From: Bryoerythrophyllum caledonicum
Lineage: Eukaryota > Streptophyta > Bryopsida > Pottiales > Pottiaceae
Assembly: GCA_963971425.1 (NCBI GenBank)
Contig: OZ020521.1
Span: 26,738,012 to 26,802,011 of the forward strand
Direction: 5' to 3'
Length of the DNA: 64,000 nt
The translations under genes and the position numbers were made by a program. Each line of letters begins with the position of its first letter. Position 1 is the stretch's first letter. Of this stretch, positions 11,184-22,213 are shown one piece after another. The notes beneath the pieces were generated by a model. It saw only the letters and a list, made by a program, of their open reading frames with translations, was not told where the DNA came from and did not search any database.

Positions 11184-11210
11184 CTGTTTAGCTCGAGTTG
11201 AGTTAAACTG
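11184..11210. repeat. Element palindrome, copy 6 (intron, just after a 5' splice site)
   Basis: CTGTTTAGCTCGA followed by GTTGAGTTAAACTG. It starts a dozen bases inside the intron, whose donor (GTAAGT) lies at about 11221-11216. Confidence 0.75.
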
Positions 11211-12669
11211 TAGGAAACTTACCACACTCGCAATCAGTAATTTTGTCCCGCCAAACAGTTGAACAACTGCCTCCCCCCTCTTGTAGAACAGCTCCAGGAC
11301 CTTGATGAAGAACTCCATCCTCAGCTCGTTCATGTTCATGGAGTACGCCAGCTCGTTGTACTTGCACAACTTAGTGTGCAATACATGCTTCGGAGCTGCG
11401 TAGGTTTTCTTCACAGCCGGGATCTGTGTAAGCTCTTTCTTGAAGAGAAAAAGGAGGCGAATAGGGTCGAGAACGTTGTTTCTCTTTGGCACGTATCCTC
11501 CGAAGCGCTCGTTCTCGGAGGGAAGTTACTTCGACTGCAGCACATAGTACGCATGGCACAATGACAGGCCCTGAGCAAACGCTGTCACTTGAAGGTGTGA
11601 CTGCTCGTCGCCGCAAATGAAGAGCCATGTTGGAAGATCGGTGAGGGGAGGCTGCCCTTTTTATGCGAATATCGTCATGAACTCGTCGAAGAAGGGCCTC
11701 TCCAACGACGACGTTGCCTTCCCAGAGAAACCAGAGACATTCCGGAAGTCGATGTTGCCGAGCTTCACGTTGCCGCCCATGTTGCGCCACGAATCCGAAG
11801 TCCACGTCCCGAGCGAATTCATTGTTGCCTTGTACGAACGAAAGTGCAGGGCTCCCTGAGGTGGAACGAACCACGATCGCACATCGATGAAGACTCTGAA
11901 GAACTCCTTAGCATATGGAAAGAGATCTTCACATTTGCAGTTGCGAAACTGCGTCTACCTCGAATCCTTGTAGTACGAATCCGGTGGACCCCAATCTTGG
12001 AGGGCACGCTTCGATGCCTTGTTGATGTTGTAGTTCTTCTTAAACGTCCGCCAGCTGGAACGACTGTACGTTCCAGAGCTGTTGAAGAAGGCCAGCTCCG
12101 GCCTGATCAATTCAAGCTCTATCCGAGCGACCTCCTTCCTCTTCCTTCGATCGACCCAATCCCTGGCGCTGTAGCAATCCTCCAGCACAAATTGCGACTG
12201 CTTCACAACCACCATAGCATAAGGTAGTTCCCGCGATAGCCTTGATCGATTGAGAATGTGCTTACACATTTTTGCGTGATCAGCCTCGGTCATGTTGCCG
12301 AAATACTTGAAGAACTCGCACGTCAGAACCCCATCCTTCTCAGGCATCCAAGACTTGGCGTCCTTAAACTTTGCCAAAGGCATCGATGTCGAATTGACGT
12401 TGATGAGGTTGCCATGCGCCGCCAAAGAGATGACATCGGACCAGAGCTTGAAGGTCTCATCGGACGAGGTGATGATCTTCACCTCGTTGGTAATAGAAAG
12501 CTCCTTCGCCTTTCCGGCTTTCTTGAGCACTGCTTGGCTCTTAGCAACGTCGATCATTGCGAAGCGCTCATGAACGGCGTTAAGAAATGGGTGCGCAAAA
12601 CATAAACAAGGTTGATTGAGTTTAAAATTAAAGCAAAAAACTAAACATGTTTAGTAGGGTCCAACAACT

Positions 12670-12698
12670 GCAAGTTAGCTCAAGTCGAACTAACTTGC
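12670..12698. repeat. Element palindrome, copy 7 (intron of the ParB-like gene)
   Basis: GCAAGTTAGCTCA and GAACTAACTTGC arms. The outer bases differ from other copies (AAGTTAG for AGTTTAG), but both arms changed together, so pairing is kept. Confidence 0.75.
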
Positions 12699-12763
12699 AA
12701 CCTTAGAGTAGACAATGAAAGCGATTTTAATCTAAACACAACAGAATACAGATATAGAGCAAG

Positions 12764-12798
12764 CATGCACTTTAGCTCGACTCAAGCTAAAGTGCATG
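12764..12798. repeat. Element palindrome, copy 8 (intron of the ParB-like gene)
   Basis: 35-bp inverted repeat, arms CATGCACTTTAGCT / AGCTAAAGTGCATG, about 20 bases inside the intron donor at 12819. Confidence 0.8.
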
Positions 12799-14328
12799 AC
12801 CTTAGTTAAGATAAATTACCTCAAACCTCTTGTCATTGGCAATCTCCAACGCCGTTCACCATCCTGACTTGTGAGACCCGCGAGCGCCTGTGGCGGAGTG
12901 CTTTGGCATTGGTCTCCTAGCTTGGATCCACAAAGTACGTGAGCCGAGGATATTCGTTGCCCACGTCGGCTTGAACTGGACCAAGTGATTCACGCGATTA
13001 TAATACGCGGAAATCTTCCTCAGCTTCTCCGGATCCTTCGTCTAGACAATGTAACACAACCAAGCTCGGAAGTGCCTTCTCACCTTTGGGACGTTGCCGT
13101 TGATCATCTCCTTTGATGCAACAACGCTGTGCAGGCCGTTGATAATGTAGAAGTCGCAGTCGCTGAGCTCCTCAACAATCGTCGGCATAGCATCGAGCTT
13201 TGGCATGACGTAGAGAGTCTGCTTATTCGTCTTGTCGGGCATTTGGAGGTAATAATGCTTCAACTCCTCCATACCCGAGGTTCGAATGCACGGATTGTCC
13301 ACTCCGGTGGTGCATTATGCAACCTCATCACGTCAAGCTCGATCTTCATCTCTCTGTCTCCTTTGAAGAAGCAGCTCTGACACTCTGTCCAGAATTTTTG
13401 GTAAATCTGTTGGACGTTGTTGTAGTCGATTTCCTCTCCGAACCCGAGCATCGAAGGGAGCTCCGAGAGTGCAGAGGCCATCGAATTGGCCAACTCCTCC
13501 TCTGATACGAGCTTTGTCTTCTTCCTGGAAGAGGTCTCCGGCTTCTTGGCAGCTGAGCGCTTCTTGACGGGAGAAGCAGATAGAGTGTTGTGTAGGGTGC
13601 TTCAACTTGTTCTTGCACCTGGTGTTCTAACCGGTAGTGACGCTTGACTTATATCCTGGCTACCGGTCACGGCCCCCAAAACCATTGAAATTTCTACCGG
13701 GCGTCTTGCCGCGATATTTTTTGCCTTATCTAAAGTAGCAAAGGTACTCATTCTTGATGGAATGACGCGGAGTCTATTAGCTACAGCCTTTGCTTTCAGC
13801 GGCTGACCGCTACTAGTCTCCCATTTCTTTAGAGAGATTTCGTGGTCGACCTGAGCCACTATTTCATCAAACTTGGACCCCCTGAGTGATTCGACTAAAT
13901 CGTGGATACTGAATGGAGATGAACTATTGTCCACTACAATAGTAAACAAATACGACTCTACGGACTCAGTGGTTGTCTCACACAACAACTTAACGTGATC
14001 GTTATCTTCGTGGACTACATCAGTAGTTTTGGTCTTGAAGACGGTGTGCTGGGGTACAACGATATCACCAGCGAAGGTCTGACCAAACACTAGATTATCC
14101 GTGTAGGTGGCCCACGGAAGCGTCCACTTCAGTGTCATTGATGGGTCCTTCTTCTCCCAGCAATCCAAGTGGTTATTGTCATCTCCATCGTCATCATCAA
14201 TGTCGACGGGCTTTGGCTGGAAGAAGTGCTGCAGCTAAGTCACCATCCTGTCCCTCTCAGATCTGCACACATACGAGATCGATTAAACATATTAGATTGC
14301 TGCATTGATCATCCGATTAGGATGGAGA

Positions 14329-14364
14329 GGTTACACTTTAGCTCCACTTGAGCTAAAGTGTAAC
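14329..14364. repeat. Element palindrome, copy 9 (upstream of the ParB-like gene)
   Basis: Perfect 16-bp arms GGTTACACTTTAGCTC / GAGCTAAAGTGTAACC around CACT. It sits upstream of the acceptor TGTGTGCAG at 14264. Confidence 0.85.
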
Positions 14365-14504
14365 CGATTACAAGTTTGTTAATAATACTCTTCATTAAAA
14401 TTGAATCATTTGGAGAATGCCACAGACACTTTCAACCAATTCATGCGTACTTCTCGTTCAACTCTCAGAACTGTGGAAAAGCTTACCTACATTTAGTGAT
14501 GGTG

Positions 14505-14542
14505 CACACTTTAAAGTTTAGCTCTAATAGAGCTAAAGTGTG
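14505..14542. repeat. Element palindrome, copy 10, with conserved flank
   Basis: CACACTTTAAAGTTTAGCTC / GAGCTAAAGTGTG, preceded by TTTAGTGATGGTG and followed by a T-rich stretch and CACTTC. The same extended unit recurs at 16080-16260 and 22020-22230. Confidence 0.75.
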
Positions 14543-14633
14543 AATTTTTTCTTTTTATTTCACTTCATTTTGCTTTAGTATGTTAACCTTTAGTATATTT
14601 GCTTTTACTGTAACAATACAAATAGTGTAGTTA

Positions 14634-14887
14634 GAGCATCTCCACCAGTGACAGGGAATTTTCCACGCCAACAGGAGACGTGCCCTAGTTTGAGATGATG
14701 GGAGAGGGGTCACCCTTTCCCTCCCGCACCCGTACTGGAATTGGCCACTCTAGGGGAACGTCAGCGCTTGCCATTTTCGCCGTAGTTGGCCCATTTTTCT
14801 TTAGGTTTCTATTTTCTTTTTAATTCCCTCGTGTCATTACATGATTGGACACAATCTCCCGGACCCTCTGCCCCGGTGGAGATGCTC
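14634..14887. mobile_element. PIF/Harbinger-type MITE
   Basis: 254 bp with 14-bp inverted ends GAGCATCTCCACC / GGTGGAGATGCTC. It is preceded by TTA (14631-14633) and followed by TTT, consistent with a decayed TTA duplication. It lies in the spacer between the divergent genes of the 17-kb element. A diverged relative with TTA on both sides is at 32587-33035. Confidence 0.65.
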
Positions 14888-14959
14888 TTTTTCTAGTACA
14901 CTATTTATCAACAAGTTGACAATTAGTTTTAGCCGCCATTGTCATTATTATTATCCTTC

Positions 14960-16075
14960 ATTTGTCCACCTATTGCAATTCATTTTGTATTAGCCCTCAA
15001 TCGAAACCCTACCCTACCACACAAATTTGTTACTTCATAAATAGTGTTAGCTGCGAATCTTCTGCCAACCGGTCGCCATGCATTTATTCTTCTTGTCTCA
15101 TCTTCAACCTCAAATTCTTATCGCCTTATTCAAAACTATTCTCATTATTTTGTCTTGCATTTCTATTACATTATTTAGGAATATCTAATGAATATTTAAT
15201 GTGTAATCATATTTTTAGACAATAACTAATGACTTTGTAATGATTATTTATAAAATATTTAATGTCTATTTGTATATCTGTAATTTTTATGAACAGTTAA
15301 AGAATATTCAAATATTATTTAATGAATCTTTAGAGTTTTAAAAGTATATTTTATGACAATTTCATTAATTTTTGTATATTTGTATATTTAAGGATTATTT
15401 ATAGAATATTTAATGTATCGATAATGAATAGTTAATGAATAGTGCATAAATTTCTAATGTAAAATCAATGTGTATTGGCATATTCAATGAGTATTTAATG
15501 AATATTTACTGAATATTCAATGCACATTGAATGCAAATGTGATGGATATCTAATGAGTATTTTTTTTGTATTTCTATATTTATTGTATGTTTAAGTTTTT
15601 CCCTTCTCCAATATTCCTTTCTTTTCTCACTTTCGTTTCCGAAAGAATGTTCTTATTTTTCCAATCTTCTACTTGAAATTTCATTTTTCCTTCATATGTA
15701 TATTATACTTTGTCCAATTTTTGAGACTTTCCTTTTGCTTCATACCTACGTCCTATTATTCCTAAGCTCTTTCTTGCAAATTCTTGTTTTTCTACATGCA
15801 TTCAACCCTTCTTTACTTTGATGCTCGAGATGTAACCAAATCATTATTAAGGTTTCATACAGTAACTGTCCACAAGTAAAAAACTTTATGTTCCACTATT
15901 TACTAGGATTGACATTTAGTGTAGTAGTTGACATTTAGTGTAATATAATTTTGTCACTACACTTATTGTAAATTTTACAACTAGTGTATGGTTTCCTATT
16001 TAGTGTCCACTACACTAGAAGCCATCTTTTGTGTATTGGAGCTACATAGTGCAATTTTGCTTTCTAATCCACTCC
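14960..16075. other. AT-rich intergenic stretch with AATGAATATTTAATG-type microrepeats
   Basis: Between about 15180 and 15560 variants of TAATGAATATTTA recur a dozen times. No open frame of note on either strand. Central spacer between the two divergent gene blocks of the large element. Confidence 0.45.
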
Positions 16076-16079
16076 ATTT

Positions 16080-16260
16080 AGTGATGGTGCACAATTTAGC
16101 TCTAGTAGAGCAAAACTCTGCAAGTTTTCTTTTTAGTTCACTGCACCTGGTGATGAGGCACACGTTCGCACTACTGGAGCTAAAGTGTGTGCACACACTC
16201 CTTTTAGTTCATTCCTTGTAGTGATGGGGCACTCCTCTGCTAAAATCCAAGCTGATGTAT
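16080..16260. repeat. Tandem palindrome unit block (about 70-bp period)
   Basis: Two to three degenerate copies of TTAGTGATGGTGCAC + palindrome + TTTTTAGTTCACTGCAC. Palindromes lie at 16090-16120 and 16159-16190 (GGAGCTAAAGTGTG arm intact, left arm eroded). A third, mostly lost, is near 16228. Confidence 0.7.
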
Positions 16261-17590
16261 GTGCAATGTGTATTTCCATTTCTTCAAACAAACATTTTGA
16301 ACTCAAACTTCTCTTTATGGTTAAGTATTTCAGAAGGTGAAATAAAAATCTTTTAATTTCAAAAGAATTTCAAATTATGTAGACCTAAACCTCCAATAGT
16401 AATATTAAAAAGCAAAAAAATATGACAATCTCCTAGTCTTCAGTGCATATGAAGTATAAGTATTTCTGATACCCTAAATCAATAATATGTGACAATGTGT
16501 GAAAATGTATTATTTGGGATATAATCTTATTTGGCACTAAGAAAAATAACATGTTTTTCCACAATATCAAACATTCTAATATTACTTCTATGTATTGGAA
16601 ATATCACATTCCATAGTGTGTCATAGCAAAAGGTTTTTAAATTGCTCGGCGTGCCAGCAATGAAGAAGTTCCTCTTCTGGCTAGCATAACTTTTATTGAA
16701 GACGTTCAATGAGAAAATAAATTACTTATGCCTCATGTCTTCTTTCATCCTTCTACAAAATTTTGAGAATTTGAAATATAATTTGCGACCACATGAACGT
16801 GCTCATAAACTTATTATTCTTTTTTGCATGTATAAAATTAAAAAATTACTTATATTATGATCATTAAATTATGCTTGATGCACTAAGTAATACACTTTGA
16901 ATAAGTTATATTTTCTATTTTGATTATCCTTTTTTTGTTATGAGGAGGTCATTTCATTTCTTGTTTAAATCTTTTAATATTGTTCCACTCTCTATGATTT
17001 ACAAATGACAAAGTCTTTAATATCACGTCAAAACATGAAATAAATTGTGTATGGTCAAGAATTCCTCCATCTTTCATGTCATGCTTAGATTGTCACACCC
17101 TAAACTCATGATAATACAATTTGAACTAAAGAATAAGATATTTTAATCCAACTATTAGTTTGCGCACATTTTCGGTCTTTGAGTACTTAGTGGATAGGAA
17201 CCTGTTTCAATTCCAAATCCAGACCATGGGGACACTTGGGATTCTTGCAAAAAAATAAACATTCTAAGTTGATTACAAAATAGTAACATTATGCACATTT
17301 TTATAACCCCAAAGAAATTATGTCCAAAGCATGTTTGAATACATACTTTTTTGCTCAAAATACAAGTGCACATATAATATGTTTTTTTCTTTTTTCTAAT
17401 GCTACTCGTTTGTTAAGGTCTTCGCTTTCAACATAATAGATAAGTCCTATTTGGATTGTAATACAAATTCTTTCTAATCATCTCAATATCTTCTCTACAT
17501 TTCCCTATACCTTAGTTGAATCGTCAGTATCATGAATCTTCAAAGTATTATTAAATTGAAATGAAATGACATCAGAAGATTCCACCTATA
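16261..17590. other. AT-rich spacer, no gene recognised
   Basis: Low-complexity AT-rich DNA. The short open frames on both strands look random. Confidence 0.4.
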
Positions 17591-17596
17591 TCAAGG

Positions 17597-17848
17597 ACCC
17601 TAAACCCTGAACCCTAAACCTGAACCTAAATTCCAAACCCTAAACCTAACCAAAAACCCTAACCCTTAGCATTACCCTAAAACCGTGTATATTATTCGCA
17701 TGTGCGAGTATATTTGAGGTAGGACTCTTCCTTATTTTAGTCAACCGGAAAATAGTTGATTGAGTTTCCCGCTGAGATTTCGAATTTGCAGTTTTTCAGG
17801 GGCTGTGGAAAAGTTTCCTCCCGCCAATTCTGAAGTTTTCTCCCGCCA
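17597..17848 (+). promoter_or_regulatory. Presumed promoter of the DUF7869-type gene: telo-box cluster plus E2F-like sites
   Basis: A cluster of CCCTAAACCC / AACCCTAA telo-box motifs (17597-17682) is followed by a canonical E2F-type TTTCCCGC (17765-17772) and two CTCCCGCCAA copies (about 17818 and 17840). In plants, telo-boxes and E2F sites are combined in promoters of S-phase genes. The role here is inferred from position, about 1 kb upstream of the start codon. Confidence 0.4.
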
Positions 17849-18294
17849 ATTGTGAAACAGTCGTGTGTCCGTTAGTGACCTCACCGATCCTCGAAAACTT
17901 TTATCATTTTTTCCTTCTCACTTTGGTTGCTGTGCAAGGTTGTTGTAGAGAGGCTTGGAGGTAGTACAACTGTCGGAGGTTGAGGAGGGCAACATCTACA
18001 GGTTGTGCACGGTTGAGCAGGGCGCTTGCGCGAGGCAACAACGCACCGGTGGTCTTCTTCGTAAGGTACACAATGTATACTTCTTGCATTCTCTGTGCAC
18101 TCTAGCAATTAGGATGTGACTATGTTTAGGGTTATTGCGCTCGTTCCAGTTGCTACTATGATTTTGAAGCATCAATGTGAGTATCTTGACGACTAACCCA
18201 AAGATTTGGGTTGTAGTATACAAAGAGGCAGATTCATAGGCTGAAGAGTTTTTCCATATGAATCCCGAAAATGACGCCGAGAATCACGGAAGGG

Positions 18295-18606
18295 CAGTTT
18301 AGCTCGACTCGAGCTAAATTGTCCTCGGATATAAGATAAGGCAGTTTAGCTCGAGTCGAGCTAAACTGTCTTTGGAAATATTGTAAGACAGTTTAGCTCG
18401 ACTCGTGCTAAACTGTCCTTTCATAGTGTTAACGACAGTTTAGCTCAAATCGAGCTAAACTATCATACCTTATTTTTCAAGGACAGCTTAGCTCGACTCG
18501 AGCTAAACTGTCATACCTTATTTTCTATGTTTGTTTACCTCGACTCGAGATAAATTGTCATACCGTCCAATAGTCAACATTTCAGGTTGGGTTGGGCTAA
18601 AATGTC
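18295..18606. repeat. 47-bp-period array of 27-bp palindromes
   Basis: Seven copies start at 18295, 18342, 18389, 18436, 18484, 18533 and 18580 (spacing 47-49). The first five have arms CAGTTTAGCTCGA / TCGAGCTAAACTG; the last two are eroded. Linkers share a T..TACCTTATTTT flavour in later copies. Two more half-copies (18688, 18767) follow. The array ends about 280 bp upstream of the DUF7869-type start codon and could lie in its leader or a leader intron. Confidence 0.9.
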
Positions 18607-18889
18607 ATTGTCAAGGATGAGATTATTTCATATTCGGATTAAAACTAATCGCATGAAATTGCATTCTTGTCATATAATACCACATGTGTTTACCTCAAGT
18701 CGAGCTAAATTTGTTTGTTCTACAATGTCAATTCAGTTGGTTGCAAGTTCTTTTCAAGCGCCAAACCTTACCTCGATTCGGGCTTAATTTCCCACTTCAT
18801 ATGCTTCTTCATTGATGTCTATTCCTACAAGGTATTCACCCATTCTTATTTGGCAGGATTATTTAATATTTATCTCATTGAAATGCAGG

Positions 18890-21722
18890 ATGTCGTCTTC
18901 GGAGGGCGACGATGATCATGTTGACGCTCCCGTGAACCCAGAACTTCCTGAGTTTGATGTTATTCCTCGCCGTCTTTGGGTCGGGATGACTGTTTTGCTT
19001 CACAATGGTTCGGGTGTTTGCGTTGCGGAGGGGTTCGTTCGCAATGTCCGATCTAGTGCAATTCTAGGTTCCTCTGTTCCTCTTCGGGATTCGAATGTTG
19101 TAGTACAAGTGTCAAGTACTTTTGTTCAGGAGGAAGCTCCTGATGAATGGAGGTACTCGTTTAAGTCCTGGCCAATTCAAGAAGTCTTTTTAAACGGTGT
19201 GAGTCTCTTCTATCATTGCCTTAGGGACGTTTACAATGTCTGGTTGGTTGAGCGTAACGGACCTCTAGGTGGGAGCTCCCGTTCATACAAGAATTCCTAA
19301 AGGAATACTCGTCCAACAGTGTCCAGGAATGTTGAATTCCTCATGACCCCTCATTCCATTAACACTGTTGCGAGCAATAGTTGTTGCAGTCAAAACTCTG
19401 TTCAACGCTACCCTAGAGATAAAATGAAAGCCCTCCAGACGCGCTTGTACAGTGAGACCATTGTGTAGTTCAGAAATCATATCAAACTCGACGTTCATCG
19501 ACAGTTTCATAGAAACTCTACGGGTATGGAGGTTGTGACCCTAGAGGGTGTGGACGTTTGTGCCCATGCGTGGATGAAAATCATGGGTGTGAGTTCGAGT
19601 ACTTTCTATCGGAATGCGAAGGACGCTGCTGCTGGTCATGCGGCTCAACACCATGGGAATACCGGTTTGCGTAAGCCTAGAGGTCATACGGTTGTGGCTA
19701 CTGCTGCTCTTAGAGCGATCCTCGATAGACATGCGGACCACATGCCTCATAGGTCTCGTGTTCTCCCATCTGGCGAGAAGGCTGTGGCAAAGGTCCTTCC
19801 GACAAGTTTTAAGTGGAAGGATCAGATACCGCTTCTTGATGATCATCTCGTTGATTGTGGATTGCCGCCAATCTCAACCTCAAGCTTGAGTAAGATTCGG
19901 CGACTGAGCTTCCCCGAGTACTATGCCAAGAAAGGTGGAGACAACTTTGCCCGTTGTTCTACGTGTGACAAATACCAGGATCACAAGAAACTTACTCAAC
20001 CTGGAACACAAGCATCACTGCTATGGCAAAAGAAAATGCAGGTTCACATTGATTCTGCTTTCGCACATCGCGACTTGTACTATCATAACCGATTTCAATC
20101 AAAGTCGTCGCCCCAGGAGGTTCTAACCATCATGCATGATAAGATGGATCACTCAAAGACCGCCTCCCCGGTTTTTTCACATAAAACAAAGCACTTAGAT
20201 GGGCTTATGAAGTTGCCTCTTGCCGTCACAGGCATGTTTGCCCATGGTCATGTGGACCAGCATTACGCCCATTACGGCCTTGATTTATACTCCCATGATG
20301 CCAATTACACGGTCGGGTCGTTCGCAAAACTATTGCGTGACCTGGAGGCGCCTCCGAAGTCATCTTCCCAGCAACTCTTTCCAAAATCTAGTTCTCATCC
20401 ATTGTATGCGGCGGTATTACAGGGTGCAGAGATGTGTTTGGATCCATTAGGGCAGATTCCAGATATCCCAGTTCCAGAGAGGTCTTTGCCTCCTATATTG
20501 AACGTACAAATGGACAATGTTGTTGGTGATAACAAAAATAGTTTTGTTTTCTGTTTTTGGTCTCTCTTTGTTGCAAAACACATCTTCCGCGAAGTATATG
20601 TTAATTTTATGCTAGTTGGTCATACACATGATGATATAGATGCATTATTTGGACGTTGGAGTATGACGCTGAGGAAGGAGAGTTTTCCAACCATTCCTTT
20701 GCTCATGAGGTCGTTCATGAAAAATGAGAGTGTTCCCTCAATCCCGCATCTCATCCAAGAGGTTTCTGACTTTAAGAAGTTCATTAAGGATATGATTGCG
20801 GACGGTGATGAAGCTTTGCAGGGTCATACAAAGGCTCATCAGTTCAAGTTTTATGTGGACTCTAGTGGTTGTCCGGTAATGAAGTATAAAATCCTTTGTC
20901 ATAATGAGGATTGGCTTCCTAAGGGGTGAGAAGGTAGTGGAATCAAATTGTGGAAGGAGGATTCTGAACAAAGGTCTTTATGGCCTCGCGGAGAACCTGA
21001 TGCATTGAAGCCTTCTACGATGTGGCATCTCCAAGAGGTGGTGAAGGGACTTTCAGGATTCATCGATCACTGGGAGCGATCATCGCGGGAGTCTGTTGAA
21101 GCCCGATCGCGTTTTGAGCCGCTATCGTACTATTGGCACGATGTTAGAGATGCTCTGACACTTCCAATGGATATGCTGATATCATTGGAAGACGGCTTTT
21201 GGCCAACGACGCGAATTGCCCATGCCATTGAAGATGAGTTCTCAGCGGAGGGTGAGGTTCGTGAGGAGTACCGTAAAGATGAGCATTTTGTTGGCCAGAG
21301 ACGCGATCGTCCACCTCCTTCTTTTAGAGTTGGTTGTGATTTTTTTTGCTGGCTACTTTGTTGCATTGCGGCCTTGTGATGGAGACGAGCGCCCATTTTG
21401 GATTGCTCAAGCAATTTCAGATCCTAACTCTAATCTAGATATGCCAAACACTGTCCGTATCCAATTCTGCTGCCTTATATCGCGCGATCGGGATGTTTTG
21501 AAGTTCTACATAGATTGGGATACAGATTGCAACCTTCGCTGGACAATTGAAAAGGGAATAGCCATAACGTGGGAGAGTACCGATTCAATCTTGACAGCAT
21601 GGAAACCTAGGTCTTTAAAAAGGGATGGAGGTCATGTACAAGATTCAACTACAAAAATTCCAAAGGGGCAAGTAGCGATTATCAAGGCCTCCTTGGAAGC
21701 ACTTGCCAGGTCCGAATCGTAA
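18890..21722 (+). pseudogene. DUF7869-type transposase-like protein (about 943 codons), inactivated
   Basis: One continuous reading frame from the ATG at 18890, interrupted by TAA (19298), TAG (19466) and TGA (20927), plus one extra base in a T8 run (21340-21347). Homology-like signal continues unbroken through all four. Features by residue from M1: a conserved N-terminal region, CSTC zinc-type pair (356-359), LNVQMDN (Asp 542), GHTHDDIDALFGR (577-589), and a C-terminal GYFVALRPCDGDERPFWIA, like a BAH/Tudor-type barrel. QMDN and GHTHDDID are hallmark motifs of the DUF7869 family. I infer an RNase H-like transposase fold; the acidic residues fit, but no structure was checked. This is the best candidate for the mobility protein of the 17-kb element. 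Confidence 0.75.
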
Positions 21723-22037
21723 TAGACTTAGATCAATGGACTTTCCTTTTCCTAGATTTTGGATTCTGATGCGTAATACTTCATGTAGTATGGTTAGATC
21801 CTTTGGTGTTGAGATTATAGATAATATTTGTATTTAATTTACACTCTGTATGACTATAATATGTGATGCCAATGATTGCTATGAAATATTCTCTCCATTA
21901 TTTTTGCGTATCGGTGATAATTTGCAGTATGTTTTATTTTCTTTTTTAAATAACAATGTGGTAAATTGCTTTTAATCTTGAAACCAATAATACCAGTAAT
22001 TGCCTTCATGGTGGATGATAGAAAGTAAATGTTGGTT

Positions 22038-22213
22038 CACACTTTAGCTCTAGTGGAGCTAAAGTGTGAGCAAATCTTCGTTTTTAGTTCACTGCACTTA
22101 GTAATGGTGCGCACTTTAGGTCAAGTGGAGGTAAAGTGTGTGGAATTGATTTTTTGAGTTCATTGCACCTCTAAGTGATGGGGACACTTTAGTTCGAAGA
22201 AAACTATTGTGTG
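22038..22213. repeat. Right-hand palindrome block (3 units, about 73-bp period)
   Basis: Palindromes at 22038-22068 (perfect arms CACACTTTAGCTC / GAGCTAAAGTGTG), 22111-22140 and 22183-22213 (eroded). They are separated by TTTTTAGTTCACTGCACTTAG-like spacers identical in kind to those at 14490 and 16080. Located 3' of the DUF7869-type gene, about 480 bp from the right end of the element. Confidence 0.85.

Larger units (their letters stand above)
11222..14263 (-). pseudogene. ParB/sulfiredoxin-like protein with possible DNA-methylase-like C-terminus
   Basis: Two long exons: 14263-12820 and about 12590-11222, separated by an intron holding two palindromes. Exon 1: an acidic start, then a Lys-rich nuclear signal (VKKRSAAKKPE...SRKKTKL), then a ParB/Srx-like core (FYIINGLHSVVASKEM, cf. 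the DGHHR..A loop) followed by YNRVNHLVQFKPTWATNILG. Exon 2 is one frame to 11222 ending in FFIKVLELFYKRGEAVVQLF-GGTKLLIAS, which resembles the LDPFxGxGxTxxA AdoMet loop of N4/N6 DNA methylases but lacks its Asp-Pro. Defects: in-frame TGA near 13585, TAG at 13042-13044, TGA at 12856-12858, TAG at 11955, TAA at 11661, another TAA near 11526, and a frameshift near 13270. The ParB-like call is moderate and the methylase call tentative. If right, the architecture recalls ParB-methyltransferase fusions of prophages. Confidence 0.5.

Noticed and set aside
13042..14351. Separate small genes for each minus-strand open frame
   Set aside because: The frames join into one eroded exon with in-frame stops and a single frameshift; treating them as independent genes would hide that.
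17597..17682. True telomere or fused chromosome end
   Set aside because: Only a few irregular CCCTAAA-type units, embedded in unique sequence; better explained as telo-box motifs.
18295..18606. CRISPR array (regularly spaced palindromes)
   Set aside because: The repeats are in a plant transposon, the spacers are similar to each other and no cas genes exist; it is a tandem repeat.
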